This document shows, one piece after another, positions 35,524-47,296 of a stretch of 57,878 nt of DNA (position 1 is the first letter of the stretch; each line of letters opens with the position of its first letter). The stretch is from Apophysomyces variabilis (lineage: Eukaryota > Mucoromycota > Mucoromycetes > Mucorales > Mucoraceae). Under the pieces are notes generated by a model. It saw nothing but the letters and a program-made list of their open reading frames with translations, did no database searches and was not told the origin of the DNA. Where the stretch lies: NCBI GenBank assembly GCA_002749535.1, contig MZZL01000133.1, positions 335,755 to 393,632 of the forward strand, written 5' to 3'. Both the position numbers and the translations under genes were made by a program.

Positions 35524-36564
35524 ATGCGTTTCTTTGTTACTACTATCTCAACTGCTGTGTGCCTTATGACGACTGTTGGCGCTTATCCAGCGTATGAATC
35601 TATTCGGGCTCTTTACAACCCCGCTGCCGGTTATAAAGCCGACTTAAACAAGGGTTACAGCTTGTTATCCAAGCGTGATCAAGAGAATCCGTATTCTGGT
35701 GGCACAGGTGATCTCTCTAACTCTTTGGTAAAATACGACAATGATGGTGATGGCAAGGATGGAAAAAAAGACGATAAAGACAAGAAGGACGATAAAAACG
35801 GAAAAGATGATAAAGACGAGAACGATGACAAGGACGAGAAGGATAATAAGGCTAAGAAGGATAGTAAGGATGATAAGGATAGGAAAGACAATCACGGCAA
35901 TGATCACCATGATCATGATGATGATAATCGCGAAGACGACCATGATGATCGAAGCCACAGATATCGTCGAAAGGATCGATACCACAGAGATGATAAAGAC
36001 TATCATGACAACGACTACAACTATCACAAAGATAGATACCATGATCATGGCTATTATTACGGCAAAGGAGGATATGGCAGAATGGATCGTTATGGCGATG
36101 ATCATCATAGCAAGAAAGCTGCTTATGGACACTATGGTGATAACGATGGCAAATACTATGATGATCACGATGGCCGATATTATAAAGACGGGCACTACTA
36201 CGGCGATGGCCATTATAAATATGGATACGGCAAAGATGGACATTACAATATTGGAAATTATAACAAGGACGACCATTATAACGGCTACAAGTCTCTGGGC
36301 TATGGTCATGGCTATGACAAAGGACGAGGTTACGGTAACCGCTACTATGGGTCTGGTGTAGGCTACAAGTATGGCAAAGGCTATGGTCACTATTTTGGTG
36401 ATGATGACGCCTACTATTACGGCGAAAAAGGCGACTATAGTACCTCAAGGTAACGTTACTCGCCCCTTGTGTTTCTCTTCCTCATTGCTATCTATCACTA
36501 ACGCATGAAATTCAGTGAAAAAGGAAAAGTCTACAAATCCGGCGCCATGTCCGATGTGGATTAA
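35524..36564 (+). CDS. Secreted low-complexity protein, K/D-rich then Y/H/G/D-rich
   Basis: Two exons (35524-36449 and 36516-36564) give 324 residues. The start at 35524 opens a classical signal peptide (MRFFVTTISTAVCLMTTVGA, cleavage near Ala20). A Kex2-like Lys-Arg follows at residues 50-51 (LLSKRDQ). Residues about 70-125 are almost only Lys, Asp, Asn, Gly and Glu (repeats like KDDK). Next is a His/Asp stretch (HHDHDDD), then about 160 residues built from Tyr, Gly, His, Asp and Lys (YGHYGDND, YYDDHDGRYYKDGHYYGDG). The second exon ends KVYKSGAMSDVD. No family is recognised. There are no cysteines in the mature part. Cell-wall or spore-coat association, metal binding by His/Asp, or tyrosine cross-linking are all possible and unproven. 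Confidence 0.85.
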
Positions 36565-37167
36565 TCAGAGAAATAAAAAGGAAGAATATCAGGAACGTTG
36601 TAGTAAGGCCATTTTTTGCGTAACAAATAAAGAAAAAATCTGATAAGGTCGAAAGCAAAAATCTTTCTACTGTCAAAAAACTTTAACAGATGCAGGGTCC
36701 TCCGTAAAACATTCTTGTATACATCTTCAGGTCGCTTAAAAATTCAAATCGATTATTTTAAATCACTAGTTCTTATCCCTTGAATTGATTGCAGCAGGTC
36801 ACATATCTCTTTATAGTCGCCTCCTGCAGTAGAAAGACTGCTTCTATCCTATCAAGAGAAAAATATCTCAGCCTTATTAGCTCAATTGCATATTTATTGT
36901 AGGACAAGTGTTTGTATGTTTCATCCAGAGTGGTTCTCCGATTAATTGATGATGAAACAGTTCTGCTATAGAGTTAGAAAAAAGGGGAAAAAAAGTTATA
37001 GAAACAAAAAGAATTAGCCGGGACCAACTAGTGGCTACGCTAGAGGATAAAGAGAGAAAAAAAGGAAGAATAGAACAGAGATAGAAGGAAAAGAGAAAAT
37101 CATATACAAGAATAGAATATTTACAACAGTAGAAAGACAAATAAAGGGGAGAAGGAAAGCGCCGTAA
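36565..37167. other. Intergenic, 3' ends of two convergent genes
   Basis: About 600 bases of AT-rich sequence between the stop codons of the secreted protein and the LRR gene. It holds their 3' ends, with AATAAA-like runs near 36620. No gene seen. Confidence 0.5.
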
Positions 37168-37780
37168 CTACCTAACCGCGACGGATTCTGTTCCTGTCAC
37201 TGTCATATCCAGTGGCGTTTCCACCCAAGCACTGGCGTCCACCTGGGATACCGGATGATGGACATAGGCGATGGATCGCGTAGTTGTTTCTTCTTCTTCT
37301 CCCTTAGGATTCTTCAAGGCGCCCATCCAGCATCGTGTGGAGCAGAATCTAACCCGACTGACAACGGCGGGATGGCCTTTGTAACCCTTGACTTGAACAG
37401 ACGAAACCCATTCGTTGACGAAATTTTGTTGACAAGTAGGACAGACTTGGCATTTGCGAGAAAGATCCTCGGCTAAATGAAGAGGCAGGATATGAAGAGG
37501 GACAGAGAGATTGTTACGCAGGATGGATCGGGTGGCCAGCTCGCGCAGCGAGTGGACCAGATTGGTAGAAGAGGACAAAGGAAAAGGGTCTTCGGCGAGG
37601 AGAGTATGCGTTATTGTTGTGGTGCTGCTGCTGGTGCTATCTTGTCGTCTGGGACTGATGGTGCCTGCAATACTGGGTGTACCAGGACGGGATCCATGGA
37701 TATTTAGTTGCTGTGCATGATAGGAAAGTTGACGATCAAACATTGCATCGTCATCCGCGTCGTCGTGATGATGATGATGA

Positions 37781-37812
<32 letters not shown>

Positions 37813-39093
37813 AGGATGGTTAAAAGGCGAAGGGGGCGATGGTAAGGCGGATGGCGCGGCAAAGGAAGTGGATGAACTTGAGGAAGCCTCTATACGGGGA
37901 CTCTCGCAACCCATACCGTGGGGGCCACATCGATCCCGATTCCACTCGGGAATAGGTCTCTGTATGGCGCACCTTGTCATCTGATGCAAAATCCGTGCGT
38001 AAGCATCACTTGTCCCAAGGTCACAATGACCCGGTCGAGTCAACGGATTTCCAGTAATCAGTAAAGTGGTGTGCATACGGTCGAGAATCCCCTGCGGCAA
38101 GATGCACAGTAGATTCTCACTCATATCAAACAATTCCAGTCGCCGTAGCTGGACAAGATCGGCCGGAAGCGTTGTTAAATGGTTCTTGGAGATATTGAGC
38201 GTTTTTAAATTCCTGCATTGGGCGATGGACTTGGGAATTGCATCGAGTTGATTGCTCGACACATTCAGATGTTTCAAGGTGGGGATATGCATATTAGTAG
38301 GCAGACTCCGCAGGCGATTGTGCGACACATCGAGTTCTTCCAGAGAGGCCATGTCGGCGATTTCATCCGGTAGGCTTGCCAGCAAGTTGCCACCGTAGAC
38401 CGATCCTAGCTGAAAATGACGCATCCGATGCCACAGGCCAATATTCTTTGTAATAGACTCAATAACGTTGGCGGCCACGCGCAAGGTCACCAGATTGGGC
38501 AGCCGTATTGGCATTTCTTCTGGAATGGCTTGTATCCGGTTCTGAGAGACCATGAGTACCTCCAAGTTGATTAGATGGTAGATCTGTGGAGGGACCGTTG
38601 TCAGAAGGTTAAAGGATAGATTGAGTATTTTCAAGTGAATGAGGGATTGGATGCTCTCCGGTAAAGCGGTCAATCGATTACGAGAAACATCCAACTCGAC
38701 CAGGTCTTGATATTGTGGCCTTGTTTGCAAAAAGGGAGCCAATGGTGGAAGCACTGGTTCCAGGTCTTTGGCCAATTGATCCACTTCTAAATCTCGTCTT
38801 CGCAGCATCAAGAGGCCACCTTGGCGTACTTCCTTGCGAACATGCTTGGATCTTATACGAACTTGGCCATGGTCTTTTGATTTTTTTCGCCTTGGTTTGG
38901 CTACGACGTGATGACCAAGTGGAGCCAAAGCTGGATCGTCAATGCATGACTCAATGTCAACGAGCAGTTTGTTTTGCGATGGAAGGAAAGAACAACTTGG
39001 GGGTTGCTGTTCTGGAGGGAGTACACCAGTCAGTGTTTTGCCACCCAGGAGGCATGGTATTACTGATGGCATTGGGAATGGGAATGAGTACAA
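37168..39093 (-). CDS. Leucine-rich repeat protein with His/Pro repeat and C-terminal Cys motif
   Basis: A single uninterrupted frame of 641 residues, unusual here where almost all genes are spliced. After a basic region (KPRRKKSKDH), about ten typical 22-24-residue LRRs run from residue 130 to 370 (LVELDVSRNRLTALPESIQ, LEELDVSHNRLRSLPTNM, LKTLNISKNHLTTLPADL), resembling the plant PIRL / Shoc2 / yeast Sog2 class. A disordered segment follows with serine runs, a (His-Pro) repeat, six His and an acidic DDADDD. The C-terminus has C-x2-C-x2-C (CQVCPTC) and later C-x3-C (CSTRCW), a possible zinc ribbon. It is probably a scaffold in signalling or morphogenesis; the function is not known. Confidence 0.85.
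37766..37817. repeat. GATGAT and (GGTGAG)n microsatellite inside the LRR gene
   Basis: A run of GAT units followed by about five GGTGAG hexamers on the plus strand. On the coding strand they encode His-Pro repeats followed by a run of six His. Length may vary between strains by slippage, without frame loss for the hexamer. Confidence 0.8.
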
Positions 39094-40572
39094 ATGGGTG
39101 GGGTAAAAGGGAAAAGCAGAGGTTCGCTCTTATGTGGCTAGTCCCAATGATGTTAAAAAAAATCTGATAAACCGACAGCGTTGTGCAAGGGCTCCGTCTT
39201 TAAGTGACTGAGTTTTTTTATTTTATCAGATCTCTGATTTCCAACTCCGTCTGCACTCCGGTCGTGTGCTCACCAGACCCCCTGTTCCGAAAAGAACCTG
39301 ATCATCATATGATGGACTGGATGATAATGAGAGAAGCAATAGCATACATTTAATGGTTGTGTGTCTATATATTAGAGAACCATTTCATAATGCAAGTGTA
39401 TTTTTAAGGGGGGACAACGCAACCCACGACTTACCCTATCTGATCTGGCTGCTTTCGGATGTGGGGGGACGGGTTCGCATGCACTCCAAAGTACGTTTAA
39501 TCGTACAGTTATAACTTAAATACAAAGCTACTTTGTCTCCTACTTTCTTTATATTATTTTATTTATTTGATTGAAGTAATTATTGTGGGGATGTACTTTG
39601 TCGTGTAGCACAACACGCCGGCACTTATTTTATTTCTTGTTAAAGGATGGGGTTGTTGTCCGGTACCGGGAACCGACTTATGAACGACAACATATAAAAC
39701 AGTGTTCCCGATAATTGTAGGCAGTAGTTGAATGAGGGCACATGCATAGTTTGTTTTAAGTTGACCTCCAGTAGAGTTTGACATCTAAAAGGGCTTATCT
39801 GCCTTGATGAGGCAAAAGTCAAAAAGAAAAAGTAGTAAGCATTGCCGGTAGGTTCAGCGCGGGGATTAAACAGCTCAGCCTGTTGCTAACTTTTGCCTAC
39901 ATGAAACGGGTTAGTGTGAGTGAGCTATATGTCTGGAAAAAGAAATTTTGTGTTCAGGATTCTATAGGCTGTGCAAAGAGTACTCGAATATTCTACTTCC
40001 ACAATATGTTACTGAGCCAATCATTGGTGAGTCACCGTATCTCGATCATATTCAATCACAGAAGGAAGATGTCGTACAGAGGCACCAGTGCAACCCTTTG
40101 TTTGGGTGCCACTCTCCAGAGAAAGTTGGCGAAAGTAGGAATAGCCTTATCTCACGAATCCAAACGTACACACGCCACTCAGTTAGAAAAAGACATCCCA
40201 CGCATAAAGTGTTTCATCTTGTCTGTCAACAATCAAAGCCGTCTTAAGCCATATCCATCCTTGCATCATTCATACCCTCCATGGATCAAGCATCGTTCAT
40301 TGACACGCGACAAACGATCTCTCTTTGTTTTACATGATCATTCGGTTTTACCAAGGTTTCTGTCTCTTAATAGTGTCAATTCCATGATCAGCATAGGATA
40401 CGCATTTGTCTACTATGTCCCATACACGCACGGTGCACATACACGTGATACGAAAGGAACCATATCAAAAATAGCAGGAATGGAGCCACACTTTTGAAAA
40501 GTGTTTCCTTCTTCTCCTACAAATTCAAACTGCATATCTTTGCAGAGCAGTTCTCGTTTCTTTGCTTCGACG
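39094..40572. other. Gene-poor stretch with one 199-codon open frame
   Basis: A plus frame from ATG 39901 to 40497 is open but has no domain or recognisable composition. Another frame overlaps it. One frame of this length is roughly what chance gives in a window of this size. The right end is the arrestin promoter. Confidence 0.3.
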
Positions 40573-42946
40573 ATGAAAAAGTTTTTGGAACGACAAAAAC
40601 TAGTTGTACAAATTGTATTGAATGAACAAAAATATTACTTCCCCGGTGACCATGTCCTCGGTAGAATCGTCTTGGTGGCATCCAAATCAACTAAACTGAA
40701 AGGCATTCGTCTTGTTTGGACTGGCACTGTCAGGATCTACTTGAGCTCGAACAAGCAAGACGAACATGTCTTATTCAAAGAAGCATGCCAGGTCCCAGGT
40801 AGCAATGAGGTACCGGAACCAGAACCATACCCGCGACCGCGATCTCGACAACCTGCATCCATCAGCGCCCATTTCGGCCCACTTAAGCCACCCACCCATG
40901 GAAACGACGGTATTATGATACTTGAAGCCAATCAACAATACGAATTCCCCTTTGATGCGGTTTTGCCGACAGATACTTCCTTACCAAGCTGCACTGAGGT
41001 AACAATGATGGCCATACGTACGTTCACCCCCCTGATTAGTGACCCTACATTTTCCCACTTAGAGCGAAAGTAGCGTGGGAGGAATTATTCAATATACCAT
41101 CCAAGCCTTCTTGGATCGACCTGGGCCTGATTTCTCAGCAACCAAAGCACAGATCAATGTTCCTGTTTTGGAACGCATTCATGTTCAGAATCCACAACTT
41201 CAAGAACCACAGTTTGACCAAATAGCTTGCCCTGTTCCTCTCTCGACAATCAGCAATGGTGCTATTAGTAATCAGGCGGTGATGAAAGTGTCCATCCCAA
41301 AGACAGGATACACGCGGAGTAAGCAATTCCTTTTCCCGCCAGATGGATTATTGAAGGTCGTCTGATAAACTTTGTTTTTTTTTTTCAAAAACGATATTTA
41401 TAGATGAATCGATACCAGTTACCGTGGACATAACGCATGTGCAACCTTATAAAAGACCTCAGGGTATCTCTATTGCTTTAACTCGTGTCTGTACTATCAT
41501 TTGCAGAGAAAGGTAATGGAGAAGAAAAAAAAAGTGAAAAGGGGTTTCAGTGAATGGAGGGAAAGATAGAAACATTTCGGGGTCATAGTGACTGATTCAC
41601 AGATCAGGTCATATGAACTTGCAGATGCGATCGTTCATCATATCAAGGCGGATGTCGATCTGACGAATGAACCGTTAAGGCAAACCATCTCGCGGTCGCT
41701 TTTGATACCAAAAATAGCGTTGCCTACGGTGAGCTATAATGCGCGACTCATGTTAGTTGACTACAAGATCGTCGTCAAGGCACAACTTCAAGACGTTGCG
41801 GGGAACGAACCAAGCCCTGTCGACCATGTCACATTATCATGCATGAAAGCTGAAATTCCGGTAGTGATTGGTACCTTACCAATAGGATCTGACCTGCCAC
41901 CGGACGTGCTAGATCCCAAGTTTGTCAAGAGTGTGGAGCATGTGAGACTACAACAGCAGAGGCGAACAGATAGTATCAGAGCCAAAGGAACGATCAACTT
42001 GTTCCGAAACAGCGTCTCCTCGCACGAACACAGAGCGTCCGTTATCGATTTTAATCAGTTGGCTCAACGACCAGCCAGATCATCTTCACTACGTCCGCGT
42101 TTATCATCCATTCGGCTATCATTGGGTCCACCCTTTGAGTTTCCACAAGAAGAAGGGTTAACGAATAATTATAGCGGCATTTCTACCAACGATGCCGGTT
42201 CGGTGGATACGAGTAAAATCTATCTTGAGGATGGAACCAACAAGTTTGAAGTGAACTCTTCTATTGCCAGCGCACCACAAGAAAATGAGTCAGTGATTGC
42301 CTGTGCTGATGATGAATCACATGAAAGGATAGAAGAAGATGTAGTGAGAGAAGAGTCACTGAAAGAAGAACCACTGAGAGAAGAGTCACTGAGAGAAGAG
42401 CCACTGAAAGAAGAGCCAGCGGTAGAAGCAGAAGATCAGGTGGAAGAGGCAGAAGAATTGCTGGAATCGGAAGAGGCGACACTAGCGAGCGAAGAGATAT
42501 ACCAAGAGGCGGAAGAAGAACCTCAGGATACCAATCCAGTAGTAGCTGAAGAGGAGGAAATCGCAGGCGATGGTGATGTGGAGGAAGATGCTACGGAGGA
42601 GCAGGGTTCTACGACTTATTTCTGCATATTTCCTTCTTCTGACGAAGAGGAGGAGATAGCAAAGCAACGTCAATTGCAGAAGGATACTAAACCTCAGATG
42701 GCAAGGCCACGAGAGGCTAATCTAAAGGCTGATAAACCTCATATTGAGAAGCCACATGCTCCATCTACGCGCTCAATACGTACTCCTCCAGCTATTCCAT
42801 CATGGCAACGTGAGGACGTGTATTCGAAATTGGATGAGATCTCGGAAAGCGACACTGATACTTCTGATTCTTCGGAACAGGATCTGCTAAGCCTTGCAGC
42901 GCGTCGTGAGCGTCGATTGGAAAGAAAAGCACAAGCTAGACATTAA
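40573..42946 (+). CDS. Arrestin-domain (ART-like) protein
   Basis: Four exons (40573-40998, 41063-41318, 41404-41512, 41608-42946) give 709 residues. The arrestin N domain runs from LVVQIVLNEQKYYFPGDHVLGRI through LKGIRLVWTGTVRIYL and the loop before QYEFPFDAVLPTDTSLPS. The C domain carries VMKVSIPKTGYTR, SIPVTVDITHVQPYKRPQGI and LPTVSYNARLMLVDYKIVVKA. The second intron donor is GTAAGC inside the open frame at 41319. Using it restores the frame; the downstream codons to 41365 are intronic. The C-terminal half is disordered and very acidic, with tandem REESLKEEPL-like units at about 42340-42420 and a basic end. Fungal ART proteins recruit Rsp5/Nedd4 ligases to plasma membrane transporters. I did not see a clear PPxY motif, so the ligase link is uncertain. 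Confidence 0.88.
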
Positions 42947-43203
42947 TCCTCTTTTCCTAATTTCTTATTTAATGCGTTTTTCCATTTTATTAGAGAGCTT
43001 ATTTTCTTCTAGAACAATTCTGTTTATATTATCTTCATGGACCCTTTTCTCACCCTCCTTTACCATTTGTGGACCATCCTTTTTCCCCTCTTCGGTTTGC
43101 GCTTATTTTCAATTTCCGCAAACACACAAATGTGGGGAAGCAACATGCTTTAACTTAAGTTTCCTCGTTTCTCTCTGGTTTATCCAAAAAAGCTTCTTTT
43201 CTC

Positions 43204-44705
43204 ATGTCACAATCATCAACACATTGCGATCAGGGCATCAAAAGAAAGAAGAAGAAAGTCACCCTAGGTAATTCGAAAGGCTTCGAATCTCATGTCCTGA
43301 ATCCCGGATCCTCACTGGCTTCGTGTAGCCTGTGTCTTCTGTAGACGTTCGCATATGACCTGTGACGAAGGTTTTTATTTTATTTTGTTTTGGGCTTATT
43401 AAGGATGATGAAGCCCTAAGACGAAATAGTTGCCTTTTTCCTAACTTTGAGAGTTTAATAAGGTCGACCCTGCCAACGGTGTTTGAAACGAAGTATTGGT
43501 CATATGTGCCATGATGAACCTCGACAGAATACGAGGAAAAAGATGCGATCGGAGAACCCAAGCTCGGCATGGGGTAAGCACAAAGCCCATTTCTGTTTTT
43601 TTGGGGTGGGAAATAAGGCAAAAGGTGTTCATGCTGCGTGGGAATTAAAGCAAGTTTCCCTTTCTTTTTCTTATTGCAGAAAATAACACCTCCACACTCT
43701 CCCTCACATATACCAGCGAGTCAACAGATAATGAAGCGGATGCACTCAAGTAAGAAAGGCAAACACGTAGAGAATTGGCAACTCATGACCACTATGTATA
43801 CACACAAGTGATTTCCTCAGTGATCTGTCAAGTCCAAATCCTGATCAAGAACAAGATAAATTTTACCTAACAGCAGCTGATCCAGCAGACGGCAAGGTAG
43901 AAGACCGTCTAAACGAGGTGATTAATGCCAAATACGAAGCCGGCTATTTAAAGCCTTACAATTATGTCAATGGCTATGCAAGGCTACAGCGCTACATGGA
44001 CAAATTGTAATGGATCCTGCATTAAGAAATTAACGTACTTCTTACGACTACTAACGTTTGGATCTTAGTATGACCCCTCGCAGCCGACAACGTATTCTCA
44101 ATGTCATGGGCAGCTTCCGACCTACATTCAGGGAGGTTGCACAAGCTTTGACAGATATTGATTTGATCTTAGTAGAAGAGGCCTTTGAGCGATTATTGCT
44201 AGTAAGAGGACAACCTTGCCCTTTGTCATTAGAAAAGAATTGCTAATTTTTTTTTATTTATGCCTAGGACTACGACCGTATGTTTAGCGCAATGGCCGTA
44301 CCGGCATGTTTATGGCGTCGTACGGGAGAGATCTACAAGGGAAACAAGGAGTTTGCCTCTTTAATTGATGTATCAGTAGATAAATTGCGCAACGTGAGTG
44401 TATTACCTTTTTCAAAAACGTGTTCGGGAGCAATGAAATGGATGATGAAAGTTTGTAGGGAAAGCTGTGCATTTATGAAATCATGACGGAAGAATCCACT
44501 GTCAATTATTGGGAGGTAAGAAGAAGAAAAAGGAAAACTGGATCATGGTTAAAAGGATTCGTGTCTTTAGAAATATGGCACCATTGCTTTTGATTCTCAA
44601 CAAAAGGCGGTCTTGACCTCTTGCTTACTAAGACATCAGACGAAAACCAAGACGTTACCTTGTTGTTTCTCTTTTACTATAAGAAGAGATAAATTCAATA
44701 TGTAA
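43204..44705 (+). CDS. ERT1/AcuK-type gluconeogenesis regulator (Zn2Cys6 plus PAS-like domain)
   Basis: Nine exons join in frame for 311 residues: 43204-43267, 43329-43370, 43463-43573, 43680-43749, 43809-44006, 44069-44201, 44268-44393, 44459-44515 and 44571-44705. A basic stretch (KRKKKK) precedes the zinc cluster ACVFCRRSHMTCDEGRPCQ, then RCLKRSIGHMCHDEPR. It has six Cys and is split by introns within and before it. The C-terminus is the family-specific PAS-like region: CLWRRTGEIYKGNKEF, LCIYEIMTEESTVNYWEKYG, CCFSFTIRRDKF. ERT1, AcuK and AcuM homologues activate PEP carboxykinase, fructose-1,6-bisphosphatase and other genes on non-fermentable carbon. The protein is short for the family because the long linker of ascomycete members is absent. 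It is convergent with dihydroxyacetone kinase, 266 bases away. Confidence 0.9.
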
Positions 44706-44971
44706 TTATCTTTATTCCTTTTTCCGTATTTGCAAGAAACTAATCGTGTTCGTTGTTGTGTAGACCGGTAAGGGAAGAGAAAAAGCTACGGTTTTGTTTA
44801 CTCTGTTTTTTTTTCTTTATTCCAATGCTCTTTTTCTTTTTGACGTTTCCGTAGACGCTAATCGTTGGCAACTTTTTACCGATCGATGTCCAAACATAAA
44901 GACCCAAATCAATCCAAAACAGAAAAGAAAAAAAAAAAGATCGCAAACCCTCCTCCCATTTTGAGAACCAT

Positions 44972-47296
44972 TCAGTCCAGCACTTCTCCCATCCCTGTCA
45001 GCAAGGCGGCGAGACCCCAAGCACCGGCGTCTGGAAGAGCTGCCTTTTCCACCTCTTGATCGGATACGTAAGAGGTGCGACCTAATTTGGCCTTCATGTG
45101 ACGCGTTGATTCAGCACCTGCCTTAGCAGCTGCAACTGCATCGGCTACGCTTGCATTCTTGTCTGACAATACGTTCACGAACGGAATCAAAGTATCCATC
45201 ATCGTACGATCTCCAGTGGAGGCCGATGTATAGGCTTGAAGTGATTTGAGTGCATGTTCAGAAGCTGTGTGAAACGACATATACATTGTTTTTAATGAAG
45301 AAACCTTGTCTCTCTGGTCCCTCTCTTTCTTTCTTCGATCACTCTGTCCTACCTCGTGTCCATTCTTGGCGTGACACAAATTCGGCTGAGCTGTGGGTCA
45401 GACCAGCAGCCAATGCATTTAAGAAAATGCAATAGATAGCCGAAGATGTTCCTCCCACTGAATTTTCAATGGTATCGGCTAGCATAAGTATCGTTTCAGA
45501 TGCTGAGTGGAGTGGAAATTCAGCAATCTTATCAAGAATAGCTAAATGAATACTTCTTTTCAGTCCCGAAAAAGAAACAATTAAGGAAGAAAGAAAATGG
45601 CGGGAAATGCTTATTATTATAATATCCCAAATTTTACCTTGAGCGCCGGTTTTTAATGTTTGTCCGCAATCACCATCGCCCAATACTGTGTCAAAATGGG
45701 TAATCTCAGGTTCCGCTTTGATAACGGCTAAAGCAGCTTGACGGATAGCGGATGCAAATAAATCTGTGTCGGCCACTAGAAGATTGGAAAGGAGATTATG
45801 AGCTATTTTACTCGATGCTGCATTGCTTTTTGCTTTACCCCTGCTGTGACCCGCTTGCGTGGTTGTTTCGGTCGGATGTTTCTCTGTTCTTGATTCTTCT
45901 TCTTCTTTTTCTTTGGATGAACTGATGGTTGTTGAGAAGGAACGGGCTGCCGCCAAAGGCCAACCCGCGACATGAACTGGGTAATCCAATAAACAAAGTG
46001 TTTCATCCATATTCTCCGCCAAGGTAAGCAGCGTCAATGAAATACCCGGCATATTCAGGCTTGTTACAAAAGGACCAGCCAGGACACGTTTGATTTCAAG
46101 ATGTTTTAGTTTGTGGATGGCTTCGACGGCTTCCTTGACGGCGACATTGAATTCAATCATTGGTGTACCTCCATAGTTATTGACGAGCAGGACCACCGGT
46201 GTGACGCTGCCTTCTTCCGTTGGCAAGTGCAAGTAACTCCGATCGGTGTCTTCTTGGTCCACGAGGATGTCGATGATTTGTTGGACCAAGGGTTTGACCG
46301 GCATCATCTTGACCTTGCGTACGCCAGGTTCACCATGGATACCCAGCCCAAGTTCGATTTCATCCGGTCCAAGTTGAGGATAACTAGATGAACCCGGAAC
46401 ATGACAATGATCCAGCGCCATACCCAGGGTAGCACACTGTTTCATGACGTTCTCGCCAACACGACGAACGTCATCTAAAGTAGCCCTAAACAAGAGGAAG
46501 TCATTGCATTTTTTATATTCTCCGTTCCCTTCCCCCCTCTGTATCTCTGTTTCTCTTTTCTCTAATATTACCCCTGGGCGGCCTTGGCGCCTGCCAGCTT
46601 GACGACCAAGGCAGTACCGGCCATGCCACGTCGACCTACTTTGTCCCCTTTGGTTCGACCGACAGCCACATCGTCTCCTACAATGATCATAGCGACTTTG
46701 ATACCACGGGCTTTGGCGCGTTCGACAGCCAAACCAAAGTTGAGTGCATCCCCTGTGTAATTCTTCACAATGACAAGGGTGCCATGAGGCGATTGAACGC
46801 GTTCGATCGCAGCCAGAACTTGACTTGCGGATGGCGATGCAAAGACATGACCACAGACAGCGGCTGTCAGCATACCCTCGCCCACAAAGCCGGCCCAAGC
46901 CGGTTCATGACCTGAACCACCCCCTGCCACCAAAGTGACTTGGTTGGCTCGAAGGGTATCCACATCGGTTGCATAAACCACCTTTTCCTCTTGGATCCAC
47001 CTGAGATGTGGATGTGCATAGCATAAACCTTGTAAGCTTTCACTCACAAGCTGCGGATAGGGAAAAACAATGAATGACCCATCCTTATGTTATCTCTTTT
47101 CTCTCTCTTTCTCTCTCTCTCTCTCTTTGTTTGTTTGATCCTCAAAACTTCTCCAATTTACCGTTTCAGGTTCATTCAGCAAATGTTTCGCTACAATTCA
47201 TACATCGGGATAAAGAAACAAGAAACCATCAGGATAACCATCCTTTTCTTTCCAAGATAGCCATTTACCTGTATTGTTTTTGTTGTTACTGCTCAT
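44972..47296 (-). CDS. DAK: Dihydroxyacetone kinase (DAK1 plus DAK2 domains)
   Basis: ATP-dependent kinase turning dihydroxyacetone into DHAP in glycerol use and detoxification; about 600 residues. Small 5' exons were rebuilt: ATG at 47296 (MSSNNKNNTA), then KHLLNEPETLV, then the main exon starting at SESLQGLCYAHPHLRW. The DAK1 (K) domain has GGGSGHEPAWAGF with the substrate-binding His, CGHVFASPSASQ, and NYTGDALNFGLA. A hydrophilic linker rich in Lys, Glu and Thr follows (about 45840-45960). The DAK2 (L) domain has the Mg-ADP motif GDGDCGQTLKTGAQ, then the NSVGGTSSAIY lid and GDRTMMDTLIPF. The C-terminus is GLAALLTGMGEVLD. All key motifs are present, so the enzyme should be active. Confidence 0.94.

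Noticed and set aside
35665..36390. 241-codon Ile/Val-rich antisense frame under the secreted protein
   Set aside because: It is the reverse reading of GAT/AAG-type repeats. Composition alone explains the length and the membrane-like look.
39901..40497. 199-codon open frame upstream of arrestin
   Set aside because: Its length is near the chance expectation for the window, there is no domain, and it cannot be spliced to arrestin with confidence.
41319..41403. Apparent frameshift in the arrestin gene after LFPPDGLLK
   Set aside because: Using the GTAAGC donor at 41319 joins both halves in frame, so no mutation is needed.
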